The notes below the pieces were generated by a model. The model was given only the letters and a program-made list of their open reading frames with translations, was not told the origin of the DNA and made no database searches. This document shows positions 8,927 to 17,610 of a stretch of 64,000 nucleotides of DNA, piece after piece. Position numbers and translations under genes: made by a program. The stretch comes from Bacteriovoracales bacterium (GTDB lineage: Bacteria > Bdellovibrionota > Bacteriovoracia > Bacteriovoracales > Bacteriovoracaceae), in the NCBI GenBank assembly GCA_030149295.1, contig JASBRV010000115.1, forward strand, positions 21,286-85,285, in the 5' to 3' direction. Each line of letters opens with the position of its first letter. The stretch's first letter is position 1.

Positions 8927-9627
8927 GCTAAGACCTTATCTTGTTGCTCAAAAACCTCTTTTAATGAAATCTCTGCCGCTTCTAAAAGTGCAGTGAGTTG
9001 ATCTTTGTTAAAAGGCCTTTCTTCTGCCGTCCCTTGAATTTCAATAAACTCACCTTCACGGGTCATGACAATATTCATATCGGTCTCACAGCTTGAATCT
9101 TCCTCATAATTAAGATCTGCAATTATTTTACCGGCCGTATTTACACCAACGCTGATAGCACCCATTTGAGAAATCACAGGGTTTTCTTTAAGAAGTCCTT
9201 CCTTTTGAAGTTTTTTAATCGCCAAGCATAGAGCAACATAGGCTCCAGAAATTGAAGTTGTTCTTGTGCCTCCATCAGCAACGAGAACATCACAATCGAT
9301 ATTAATCGACCTTTCTCCCAACTTTTCTAAATCAACGATTGAGCGTAGGCTACGTCCAATAAGTCTTTGAATCTCGTAAGTTCTCCCCCCAACTTTACTT
9401 CTTTCTCTTCTACTTCTGGTATGGGTAGAGCCTGGAAGCATATTATATTCTGCCGTTACCCAGCCCTTTCCTTCGTTCCTCATCCATGGAGGAACACTCT
9501 CTTCAACCGTCGCTGTTATATGAACTTTAGTTTGTCCAAATTCGGCTATCACAGAGCCGGCAGCATAAGGGTTAACATTGGGAGTAAAAACGACTTTTCG
9601 GGGAGTTGCCCTTTCAATGAGAGACAT
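8923..9627 (-). CDS. rph: Ribonuclease PH
   Basis: Phosphorolytic 3'-5' exoribonuclease that trims tRNA 3' ends. The 234-residue sequence shows the family core: AEFGQTKVHITATVEE, WVTAEYNMLPGSTHTRSRRE, IGRSLRSIVDL and CDVLVADGGTRTTSISGA, then the phosphate-site region ending EIQGTAEE. AGAGG precedes the ATG by 6 nt. It is first in a two-gene operon with rdgB. Confidence 0.96.
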   Translation of the reverse strand: MSLIERATPRKVVFTPNVNPYAAGSVIAEFGQTKVHITATVEESVPPWMRNEGKGWVTAEYNMLPGSTHTRSRRERSKVGGRTYEIQRLIGRSLRSIVDLEKLGERSINIDCDVLVADGGTRTTSISGAYVALCLAIKKLQKEGLLKENPVISQMGAISVGVNTAGKIIADLNYEEDSSCETDMNIVMTREGEFIEIQGTAEERPFNKDQLTALLEAAEISLKEVFEQQDKVLA

Positions 9628-9699
9628 AGTAAACCTCTGTTGAGTTAGTAAGAATTACCTTATTATTACCAAAAGCTTGATTAGAATCAAAGGAGCATT

Positions 9700-10377
9700 G
9701 TGCACCATATTCATCTCAAAGAGACAGCTTCTACCCAGCAGGCCATAAAAGAGGCCATGACCAGAGGCTCTCAAGACTTACTTGTTTCCACTGACCATCA
9801 AAGCCACGGATTTGGTCGACAAGGTGCCCCCTGGTCTCATTTTGATGAGGCACTGGCTTTCAGTTTCACTCTCGAGCCGAATGAGACCCTCACCCTCACT
9901 CCATTGGAAATAGGAATTCTCTTGGCAAAGTTTTTTAAGCCTAACGTTTTATTGAAATGGCCAAATGATCTTCTTAATAATCGGAATGAAAAAACTGGCG
10001 GTATTCTGTGCCAACTAGTTGGCGAAAAAATTGTCGTGGGAATTGGAATCAATTTAATATCAGGAAAAAAAGAGAAGTCCTTTGATTACCCTGTCGGATC
10101 TCTCTTTAAAGAAAGATCGCAATTGAAAGGCAATTATAAAAAATTACTACCTTTTGAAATAGTCGAACATATTAAAAAAAATCGTCTTAGTAGTGAAGAG
10201 ACTAGAGAAATATTTTTTAATTACTGTGCTCATCGGAATCAAAACGTTGAGATCATAAATGGTTCTCAGTCTATTTCTGGTAAATTTGTCGGTATAGGAG
10301 AAAATGGTGAAGCACTTCTCGAAAACGACCAGGGTAAAATATCCAAGCACTTAACAGGGAGTCTGCGGTTTAACTAA
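9700..10377 (+). CDS. birA: Biotin--[acetyl-CoA-carboxylase] ligase, short form
   Basis: Attaches biotin to the carrier lysine of biotin-dependent carboxylases; a substrate, the biotin carrier at 44116-44622, is in this window. The 225-residue protein has only the catalytic and C-terminal domains, with no N-terminal helix-turn-helix, so it should not be a repressor. Motifs are HGFGRQGAPWSH (a variant of GRGRxGRxW, residues ~36-47), LKWPNDLL and KTGGILCQLVGEKIVVGIGIN. It starts at GTG just after AGGAG (4-nt gap, unusually short). The stop overlaps the convergent response regulator by 8 nt. Confidence 0.88.
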   Translation: MHHIHLKETASTQQAIKEAMTRGSQDLLVSTDHQSHGFGRQGAPWSHFDEALAFSFTLEPNETLTLTPLEIGILLAKFFKPNVLLKWPNDLLNNRNEKTGGILCQLVGEKIVVGIGINLISGKKEKSFDYPVGSLFKERSQLKGNYKKLLPFEIVEHIKKNRLSSEETREIFFNYCAHRNQNVEIINGSQSISGKFVGIGENGEALLENDQGKISKHLTGSLRFN

Positions 10378-11590
10378 GAGAGTGTTTGTCTTGTACCTTT
10401 TTCGAAAGGTTTTTAACTTCTTCTCTTATTAAATTTTCAGCGAGATCTGGAATGACTTCCCATGCAACCCTTTCCGTCGCCTCACTTCCCATCTCCTCAA
10501 TTACCTCACGAATGAGATCTTTTAACTGAGGTCTTAGCTTTTGAAGAATTTGATCTGGACTAAACCCCACTTCTTCCTCATGCTCATGTAGCTCATTTAA
10601 AGCTTGAATCGTAGGTTCGAAGCCTTTGTCTTTCTCTAGCTTCGGTCCCACTTCTTCGATAACAGGATGCTCTTCAACGACAAAGTCTTCATCATCGTCA
10701 ATCTCATCTTGAAGATCGATTTTGACTTCCTGTATGTCCTTCGTATTTGTGTCATCCTCATCAACGGCCCAAAAGTCAGCATCAGACTCATCATTTATTT
10801 CTGAGACAAGATCTTCACTATCCTCTAATGTCGTCAATTGGATCGCAGGATCTGTTTTATCAAGAAATTCTTCATCCTCATCACTATCCATTAGCTCATC
10901 TATGGATACCATCTGTGAACTTGTTTCTCCCATTTTAGGAGGCATTAAGGCTCCTGAATCAGAAGATTCTCCGATGACTTCTGGAATAGTAACCCCCCAA
11001 TCTTCCATTTCATTTCGAAGCTCATTAGCTGAATTCATATTGAACTCTTGGGAATCGGTTTCGAAGTTTGTGTCTTCTCCTCCTAAATCCATATCCAAAT
11101 CATTTCCTGGAACTCCACTCATGGACCACTCGTCTTCCTCAGAGTCAGTATTCAGGTCATCATCCGAACTTAAGCCAGCTTCTTCAACGTGGGAATCATC
11201 CTCTTGAGAATCCTGGTTTTCTACAACTTTTGCCAAGCAATCTTTGATCTTTTGGATAAAGACAGAACTTTCAAATGGTTTTACTACTTGTTCATCAACA
11301 CCAAGGCTTTTAAGTCGTTCTTCATCAACTGAATCAAAGGTTCCAAGCATGGCAAGTATTTTAATATTAGGACTTGCTTCTTTAATTTTCTGGCAGAGTT
11401 CATAACCATCTTCTTCCTCTGCAAGATTAAAATCGAGAAGCACTAAATCAAATTGATCAGACTTTAAATTATCAAGCATTTCTTCTGAATTAAGGGCTTC
11501 GAAAAGCTCATAGTCAGTTTTCGCTAGGGTAATGCCCACAACCTTTTGAATGGTAGGACTATCGTCTGCAACTAATATTTTTTTACTCAT
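10370..11590 (-). CDS. Response regulator with acidic linker and C-terminal helical domain
   Basis: CheY-like receiver domain (residues 1-~120) with the acidic pocket at VADDSP, phospho-acceptor Asp53 in LLDFN and Lys104 in VVKPF, so phosphotransfer should work. It is followed by ~200 residues of Asp/Glu-rich, low-complexity linker, then a ~65-residue conserved helical end (LRPQLKDLIREVIEEM...RVAWEVIPDLAENLIREEV). This architecture is familiar from delta-proteobacterial regulators; I do not know the output of the tail. GAGG lies 7 nt before the ATG. It is last after the FHA/PP2C genes, 61 bp downstream of the phosphatase. Confidence 0.85.
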   Translation of the reverse strand: MSKKILVADDSPTIQKVVGITLAKTDYELFEALNSEEMLDNLKSDQFDLVLLDFNLAEEEDGYELCQKIKEASPNIKILAMLGTFDSVDEERLKSLGVDEQVVKPFESSVFIQKIKDCLAKVVENQDSQEDDSHVEEAGLSSDDDLNTDSEEDEWSMSGVPGNDLDMDLGGEDTNFETDSQEFNMNSANELRNEMEDWGVTIPEVIGESSDSGALMPPKMGETSSQMVSIDELMDSDEDEEFLDKTDPAIQLTTLEDSEDLVSEINDESDADFWAVDEDDTNTKDIQEVKIDLQDEIDDDEDFVVEEHPVIEEVGPKLEKDKGFEPTIQALNELHEHEEEVGFSPDQILQKLRPQLKDLIREVIEEMGSEATERVAWEVIPDLAENLIREEVKNLSKKVQDKHSLS

Positions 11591-11651
11591 ATTGTAACCT
11601 CTTGATTATTTTCGCTTAATTAGCATGTCTAATCAATAGAGGAGACAACTT

Positions 11652-12392
11652 TTAGAAATTTAGAATGATAGCGGTTTGATTGTCTAAATTACCGCGAGAA
11701 TTAGCGAGATCGAACATCTCATCGATTTTGTCTTGGTAGTTAATATTTTCTCTTTGAATAATGTCTTTAATCTCAGACTCTTTTACTCGAGCATAAACTC
11801 CATCCGTCAGAAGGATGATTTTATCCCCTTTTACGACCCGCACTTCATTGATGTTTAAATGGAGTTGATCAAAAAGACCAAAACCTGAAGATGGCGCTGA
11901 TGTAAAATGCCTTTCAAAATGATCGCCACTGACCAGTTCAAAACTATCGGGCTTAGATACTGTCTTCATTTCTCCTTTAGAGTGGAGATAAGCTAAGCAA
12001 TTCCCTGTTGAAGCAAAAGTGAGGAGATTTTCAGATTGAGCCACAGCAATCGCAGAAACTCCTCCTCGATTATTCATATCCTTTTCTTTATTTTCTTTTT
12101 TCAAGAGAAAATGAGCATATTCCATCGCATTGATAAGCGCATTACCTTCCAGTAGGTATTTAGGCGAATAGTAAAAAGGTAAGGTTGAATCTGGGTCTCC
12201 AGCGATTCTTGTGTAAAAAGACTTAATGGTATCATTGACCAAGCTCACGGCCTTATCTCCAACGGAACTTCCCCCGAAACCATCAAAGATAACATAGAGC
12301 TTTTGGTTGAGATCTACCTCATGATTATCTTCATTTACCTGTAAATAGGGTCCCTGATCTGTTTTCGCTGCGAAACTTTTTAAAGAAATCAT
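11652..12392 (-). CDS. PP2C-family Ser/Thr protein phosphatase
   Basis: Metal-dependent phosphatase removing phosphate from Ser/Thr. The 246-residue protein has PP2C motifs in order: QVNEDNHEV (Glu21, Asp22), VIFDGFGGSS (Asp37-Gly38), the GGVSAIAVA core, STGNCLAYL, IILLTDGVYARV and DNQTAIIL. The metal-binding Asp residues are present, so it should be active. It has no signal peptide or membrane segment, so it is cytoplasmic. It begins 2 nt after the FHA-TPR gene. The natural inference is that it reverses phosphorylation read by the neighbouring FHA domains, though no kinase is encoded in the window. Confidence 0.92.
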   Translation of the reverse strand: MISLKSFAAKTDQGPYLQVNEDNHEVDLNQKLYVIFDGFGGSSVGDKAVSLVNDTIKSFYTRIAGDPDSTLPFYYSPKYLLEGNALINAMEYAHFLLKKENKEKDMNNRGGVSAIAVAQSENLLTFASTGNCLAYLHSKGEMKTVSKPDSFELVSGDHFERHFTSAPSSGFGLFDQLHLNINEVRVVKGDKIILLTDGVYARVKESEIKDIIQRENINYQDKIDEMFDLANSRGNLDNQTAIILNF

Positions 12393-12394
12393 AG

Positions 12395-14728
12395 TTAATC
12401 CAAGTAGTCTTTTAGCTTTTGGGTTGCTTTTTTATAGTAGTCAGAGTCTGTTGGGCTAATTTGCTGAACTTCTTGAAACTTTTCTTTTGCATCATTATAT
12501 AAGCTCAAGGATTCGGCAATGATAGCTTCTCGATAAACCCTTTTAGATCTAATCTCAAGCTCTTCTCTAATCTCAGCCATTTCATTTAAGGACTCAGAAT
12601 GTGCAGGATGATAATTTAGAATCTCAAGATAAAGCTCATAAGCCCCTTTAAGATCCTGACCTTCTTTTAAAGAACGAGCCTTTCCAATGAGTGGACTAAC
12701 AATTTTATTTAAATTCGTCTTTGACTTATCAAGCATGTCTGAAGCTTCTCTAATCAAGTCTTCATCAAGGTTTTCTCCTTTGAGAAAATCTTGAAGCTTC
12801 AAGGTAGCCTTATACCATTCCTTGGAGAGAAAATATGTCTTTCCTGGTGAAAGCTCTTGAATTTGCCTCTTTCTTTCGGCTTCTTTTTGGGCTTTTTCTA
12901 GGGCTATTCGCTGTTGTTCTTTTTTATAAGCATTTATCTGAATTTTAAGCTGAGTCACCTCAAAGTTTTCAGGATCTAGCTTGAGGATTTCACGAAAAAG
13001 ATTTTCAGCTAGCTCAACCTTATTATTTTTAACGGCATCTTTAGCTTTAATAAGAAGCTCTTTGACTTTAAGCTGTTTAATTTTTCGCTCTTTTTCCTTT
13101 CTTTCCTCTTCCATGATTCTAGTTAATTTTTCAAGACCCTCTTTCGCCAGAGCTTTAATTTGTTTGGCTTGCTTATAATCAGGAGTAATAGCAAATATTT
13201 TATCCAGCTCCATTATGGTTTCACTATACTTTCCTTCTTCAAAGTACTGCTTTGCAAGAAGATATTGCTGTTCAACATACTCTTTCTCTTCGGGAGTCAA
13301 AACTTTTTGGTTTGGATTTTTAGGCTGTTCAACAACCTCCTGTTTCTTCTTTGGGGGAAGTTTTGGCTTGGGCTCTTTTTCCTCATCAAGAAGAACCCAC
13401 AAGACGAGAAGACCAACAACAATATATAGGATCTTCTTTCTTTGTTGAGGGTCTTGCAAGGCCTCTTTACTAAATAGTGATTTGGGACCACTACTAAGAT
13501 TTCCTGCACCGAGGTCATCTCCCTCAATAACACCAGTTCCCTCAAAGTTCTCATCTACTTCTACAACTTCTTGAACCTCGACGATTTGATTTTCATCAAC
13601 AGGCATTATTCGATCTTTTTCTTGGTCGATAAAATCAGATTGAATTTTTACTGTAAATGCGGTCGAGCCAATAAGAAACTCGTCTTCAGACGTTAATTCA
13701 TGGGAATTAATTCTCTCTCCATTCAAGAGAGTACCATTAGCAGACTTTAAGTCTTCTATGGTGCATGTAATGGCATTCTTCTTAATAACAGCATGCACCC
13801 CTGAAACCTCAGGATCATTTAGTATGATGTCGCATTTCTCCGGGTCTCGTCCGATGAAGGTCTCTGGCTTTTCAATTAGGAAAGAATCATAGGGAGCAAA
13901 TTCCCCTAATAACTCAAGCTTAAAGTTAGCGAAACTCTTTAAGACCTGAGTCTTTTCATCATCAAACTCATCGACCTCATATCCATCTTGATTGTCATCA
14001 AAACCTTCTTCGTAACCATCAAAATTTTCGTCTGAAGAAAATTCACCTTCCCCCTGTTCAAAGTCATCGGCAAATTCGTTTTGAGTCTCACCAAAATCTT
14101 CACTATTATCACTCAGTTCTTCATTTAACTCATCAAGGTCACCAAGGTCACTCTTCTCCCCAACTTCATTAGCATCATCGAGGAGACCACCATCAGACTC
14201 TAAGGCTTTTGTTTCATCTGGGTCAAGAGGTTCGTCCAGATCATCTAATTCCCCTGATTCATTACCAAGATCATCAAGGTTTTCATCGAATAATTCCGTG
14301 GCTTCACTATCCCCAAGACCCACATCGACTGAAGACATGGTTTGTTTGTCTTCCTCTTGGGTTGCGAATAAAGAATCACTATCTTCCGAGGAGTCTCCAT
14401 TTTGTGAAAACTCATTTTTATCAATCGAGACATTGAGAGCGTAAGGTCCAATAGTAATGAGGTCTCCATTTTTTAATTCTGCATCATTACAATTGTTTCC
14501 ATTAACAGCGAGCATATTAAACTCTGAAGCCCTTTGAAGAACCCAGTTTCCGCCACTATAAGTGAGTTTTGCATGTTCCCGAGAAACCTGTTTATCATCC
14601 AAAACAATTTGGCACGAGTCTCCCCTTCCTACATAAAATGTAAGAGGCGCGCCTTGATTACCTTCAACTTCAGCAGTTAGATCAACTGCGAAGACAGGTT
14701 CATTTTCTCTAGAAACACTTATATTCAC
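12395..14728 (-). CDS. Double-FHA, single-pass membrane protein with TPR-like C-terminus
   Basis: The 777-residue protein has a first FHA domain (residues ~33-100; GRGDSCQIVL, SREHA), a ~160-residue Asp/Glu-rich linker and a second FHA domain (~275-360; FIGRDPEKCDIIL, SGVHA, SANGTLLNGERI). A short membrane helix follows at about 430-447 (ILYIVVGLLVLWVLL), then a Lys/Pro-rich stalk and ~320 residues of TPR-like and coiled-coil helices. FHA domains bind phosphothreonine and should face the cytoplasm here. The start is GTG, overlapping the preceding FHA gene by 20 nt; an in-frame TAG just upstream rules out a longer version. Same build as the 330-residue neighbour, probably a paralogue. Specific function unknown. 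Confidence 0.88.
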   Translation of the reverse strand: MNISVSRENEPVFAVDLTAEVEGNQGAPLTFYVGRGDSCQIVLDDKQVSREHAKLTYSGGNWVLQRASEFNMLAVNGNNCNDAELKNGDLITIGPYALNVSIDKNEFSQNGDSSEDSDSLFATQEEDKQTMSSVDVGLGDSEATELFDENLDDLGNESGELDDLDEPLDPDETKALESDGGLLDDANEVGEKSDLGDLDELNEELSDNSEDFGETQNEFADDFEQGEGEFSSDENFDGYEEGFDDNQDGYEVDEFDDEKTQVLKSFANFKLELLGEFAPYDSFLIEKPETFIGRDPEKCDIILNDPEVSGVHAVIKKNAITCTIEDLKSANGTLLNGERINSHELTSEDEFLIGSTAFTVKIQSDFIDQEKDRIMPVDENQIVEVQEVVEVDENFEGTGVIEGDDLGAGNLSSGPKSLFSKEALQDPQQRKKILYIVVGLLVLWVLLDEEKEPKPKLPPKKKQEVVEQPKNPNQKVLTPEEKEYVEQQYLLAKQYFEEGKYSETIMELDKIFAITPDYKQAKQIKALAKEGLEKLTRIMEEERKEKERKIKQLKVKELLIKAKDAVKNNKVELAENLFREILKLDPENFEVTQLKIQINAYKKEQQRIALEKAQKEAERKRQIQELSPGKTYFLSKEWYKATLKLQDFLKGENLDEDLIREASDMLDKSKTNLNKIVSPLIGKARSLKEGQDLKGAYELYLEILNYHPAHSESLNEMAEIREELEIRSKRVYREAIIAESLSLYNDAKEKFQEVQQISPTDSDYYKKATQKLKDYLD

Positions 14729-15701
14729 CTTTTCGGTATCCTAAAATTTCCTCCACCACCTCAACCTCTTTCTCTGCGGCTTTGTATCTATCATCGTTTG
14801 GATAGTCCTGAAGGAATGATATTATTGTACAATACTTATTCAATGCTGATCGGTACTTAAGTGAAGCCCTCGCCTGTTCAGCCTGTGTTTTTAAGGACTT
14901 AAGGTAATTATCGAGAGCGTCCTTTGACTTACGAAGATAAGACATGGCGTCTACCTGGTTTGGCACTAGAATGAGTGCCAATTCAAACTGCTCAATTGCT
15001 CTAAAGTAATTTTTCTCTCTGTATTCCCTTTGTCCCCTGTGCATAAAAGCCCTAAATTTATCCCTAACTTCAATGTCGGCAATCTCATTATTTGAAGCCC
15101 CTTTAATGCTTATAACTTCTTGTTTAAGGCCACCTATTTCTTTTCCTTTTCGTTTTCCATCACCCTTAGATGGTTCATCCTCAAATAGGAATAAAACAGC
15201 AAGTAAAGCACCTGCAATAATGAGAATATTTTTATTCTTTTTAGGCTTATCCTGACTCTTCTTTTTTGGGCTTTCATCTTCTTCGCCCTCTTCATATTCT
15301 TCTAATTCATCATCTTCAACAGGTACAACTTCCTTAGCCTCAATAGTGAGTTTGTTATAACGATAGACTGTCTGGCCAATAATCACTTTGTCATTATCAA
15401 CAAGGCGATGCTGACTTACCTTCAAATCGTTAACCACAACACCATTTTGGCTACCAAGATCAGTCAATACATACTGATCCCCAACCAAAGCAAGTTCCGC
15501 ATGCTCGCGTGAAGACTTTCCATCTAAGACTTGGATATCTGCTTTGTCTGATCGGCCCATCACCACACGTTTAGAATTTAAAAAATAAGAAAATCCTTTA
15601 TTTTTTCCCGTCATGCAAAGAAGGCGATAATAGATCCCTGGCTCCTTTGGAGCCTTCACGCTTTTGACCATTTTTACCGACAAACTTTCGGCCATAACCA
15701 T
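14709..15701 (-). CDS. FHA domain membrane protein with TPR-like C-terminus
   Basis: A 330-residue protein with an N-terminal FHA domain (residues ~30-118; VMGRSDKADIQVL, SSREHAEL, LGSQNGVVVND), an acidic linker, a membrane helix at about 159-173 (ILIIAGALLAVLFLF) and a C-terminal TPR-like helical domain. The overall order matches the larger 777-residue protein encoded next. The ATG overlaps the previous stop by 1 nt (TAATG), with AAGGA 6 nt upstream, so translation is coupled. It probably binds phosphothreonine proteins at the inner membrane. Partners unknown. Confidence 0.87.
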   Translation of the reverse strand: MVMAESLSVKMVKSVKAPKEPGIYYRLLCMTGKNKGFSYFLNSKRVVMGRSDKADIQVLDGKSSREHAELALVGDQYVLTDLGSQNGVVVNDLKVSQHRLVDNDKVIIGQTVYRYNKLTIEAKEVVPVEDDELEEYEEGEEDESPKKKSQDKPKKNKNILIIAGALLAVLFLFEDEPSKGDGKRKGKEIGGLKQEVISIKGASNNEIADIEVRDKFRAFMHRGQREYREKNYFRAIEQFELALILVPNQVDAMSYLRKSKDALDNYLKSLKTQAEQARASLKYRSALNKYCTIISFLQDYPNDDRYKAAEKEVEVVEEILGYRKGEYKCF

Positions 15702-17263
15702 TATTCATCCTTCACGAAAGTCACTAAATATGACTTTGCAAACCCATCCTTTCCCATTAAACAAGCGACATGTATCGTATGAGGTACGCCTTGGAGGTCG
15801 TATTCTCCCTGTTGATTTGTACCCATATTATTTGCAGAATTATCACAAAGCTCTATAACCGTTGCCGCAAAACCTCTTTCTCTCGATACATCTAATAAAC
15901 TCATACCTTGAGAAGCACTTTCTCTAATACCTGTAATATCCTCTGCTTCGACATTAATATGGGAGAGGTTTTTCTGAGAATCTAAGACAACTGCAGCAGT
16001 TCCAATTCCCATCATAAACTCATGGAGTTGACGAACATAAGATTCATCACTCTCCTCTTCTGCAAAGTCATCATCTTCTTCATTGTTCAATTCTCTTATT
16101 CGTGACAGGAGAGCGTTGATGCTATTTCGCAAAGGTCCTAATTCTTTAAAAAGAAAGCGACTCTCTAAATTTTTTCGTCGGCCTCTAATGGCTTCTTCAA
16201 TTTGGAATGTTAATTCTTCAATTGGTCTGACTGTAAGATAATAAACAAAACCAAAAAAGAAGATGGCCACAATTGAAGTTGTCACCAATGACTCGAGATA
16301 CGCCTTTCGTGACTTGGCTGCTTCAACCTTTAGAGCGGTTGGTTCAAACTTTATAGCAATAACACCTACCGCTTCTTCCGAGGCAGTTCTTGGGTTAAAC
16401 GCCATTATTTTCTTTGCAATCCCAATTTCTCCTTCATCTAGAAGCTTTTTGTAGACTGCTCCTTTTTTCTCTATTGTCTTCAGTGACCACTGCAGGGCAG
16501 CTGTAAAAAAAGGGTCACCGCCGATATTTTCATTTAATTCCTCAATTGGCCGTACGATTCTTCCCTGCATATCAAAGAGTTTAAACTCTTTTACACCTTC
16601 TTCATTTTTAATAAAGCCGATATTTACTTTTTCTAACTCTCTTCTTTCCAAAGCACGGTTATTCATTCTTGCCACCATGTCTGCATAAGAACTACCGCGT
16701 TTTGCCGTCTCTCGAATAAGGATAGTTTTCGAATCTTGTAAGGCAGGAAAAATTGTTAGCGAAATTGCCGCAATAGAAAAAACGGCGCATAAAATTCCAA
16801 ATAAGTGATGCCACTCATACTCTTCATTAATTCCGTGAAGTACGGGCATAATTTTAAACTTAAAGGCCCAAAAGATTTTTGCGACAAGTGAGTCCGGGGG
16901 GCTTCCCGGATCCATAAAATCGACCTCGTTATCCTCATCTGACTGTGCCCTTTTATGGACGATGATTTTCTTCTCTTCAACATAAACAACCTGAATAATG
17001 GTATCAGGCAGTGCAATCTTGTCACCATTTTGAACGGTAGCTCTCTTGATCGCTTTTCCATTAAGAAAAGTTCCATTTGAACTCCCCATGTCTGATATAT
17101 AACAGGTATCTCCAGTTACCGTTATTGAAAAATGTTTTTTGGATACTCCCTGGACAGGAAAGTGAATAGAGCAAGAATCATCTCGCCCGAGAGTATTCTC
17201 GCCTTCTTCTAAGACAAATTCTGATCCACGCAGTTTACCTGCAACGACAACTAACTTATACAT
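15701..17263 (-). CDS. FHA domain, two-TM sensor with HAMP-like and PAS-like regions
   Basis: The 520-residue protein has an N-terminal FHA domain (residues ~22-95; LGRDDSCSIHF, SKKHFSI, SSNGTFLNGK) and a first membrane helix (154-174). An extracytoplasmic domain of ~155 residues follows, then a second helix (around TTSIVAIFFFGFVYYL), a HAMP-like stretch and a final PAS-like domain (AAVVLDSQKNLSHINVEA). There is no kinase, cyclase or methyl-accepting domain after it, so it is a sensor without a recognised output; the FHA domain may be the output. It overlaps the DUF192 gene by 13 nt and the next FHA gene by 1 nt. Confidence 0.85.
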   Translation of the reverse strand: MYKLVVVAGKLRGSEFVLEEGENTLGRDDSCSIHFPVQGVSKKHFSITVTGDTCYISDMGSSNGTFLNGKAIKRATVQNGDKIALPDTIIQVVYVEEKKIIVHKRAQSDEDNEVDFMDPGSPPDSLVAKIFWAFKFKIMPVLHGINEEYEWHHLFGILCAVFSIAAISLTIFPALQDSKTILIRETAKRGSSYADMVARMNNRALERRELEKVNIGFIKNEEGVKEFKLFDMQGRIVRPIEELNENIGGDPFFTAALQWSLKTIEKKGAVYKKLLDEGEIGIAKKIMAFNPRTASEEAVGVIAIKFEPTALKVEAAKSRKAYLESLVTTSIVAIFFFGFVYYLTVRPIEELTFQIEEAIRGRRKNLESRFLFKELGPLRNSINALLSRIRELNNEEDDDFAEEESDESYVRQLHEFMMGIGTAAVVLDSQKNLSHINVEAEDITGIRESASQGMSLLDVSRERGFAATVIELCDNSANNMGTNQQGEYDLQGVPHTIHVACLMGKDGFAKSYLVTFVKDE

Positions 17264-17610
17264 CTTACTTCCAGTTTATCACCAGGTTCCAATTCCGATG
17301 GCAACGCTCCCCCCATTAATTCTAAGCACTTGGATGCCTTAAAGTAGGGAGGAGTCATACGCCAAGGCTTCATTTCTCTAATAACCTTTACGATTTCATT
17401 CTCTTTATTTAAAAAAATCACATCGATGGGATACCTCATAAAGGTCGTTTGAATAGAACGACAGTTATCAAAAAACACACCATCTTTATCCTCTCCCATA
17501 GAGTTACTAAACATTAGTCCCTTGAGACGCAACCAGAATGTATCCGCCACCAAAGCCTTATGAGCTATCACTATTTTATCTTTTGAAAACCTTAAATAAT
17601 TCTTAGCCAT
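17251..17610 (-). CDS. DUF192 family protein
   Basis: A 119-residue protein recognisable as DUF192 by RLKGLMFSNSM, the central FDNCRSIQTTFMRYPIDVIFLNKENEIV and the closing ALELxxG-like segment CLELMGGALPSELEPGDKL. Family members are small beta-rich proteins of unknown biochemical role, often exported; this one has no signal peptide, so it is probably cytoplasmic. It abuts the TadC-like gene and overlaps the FHA sensor, so it belongs to the same transcript. Confidence 0.88.
   Translation of the reverse strand: MAKNYLRFSKDKIVIAHKALVADTFWLRLKGLMFSNSMGEDKDGVFFDNCRSIQTTFMRYPIDVIFLNKENEIVKVIREMKPWRMTPPYFKASKCLELMGGALPSELEPGDKLEVRCIS

Noticed and set aside
10722..11207. 161-codon Ser-rich frame opposite the response regulator
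   Set aside because: It is the complement of the acidic Asp/Glu linker, which reads as Ser-rich on the other strand; no start signals.
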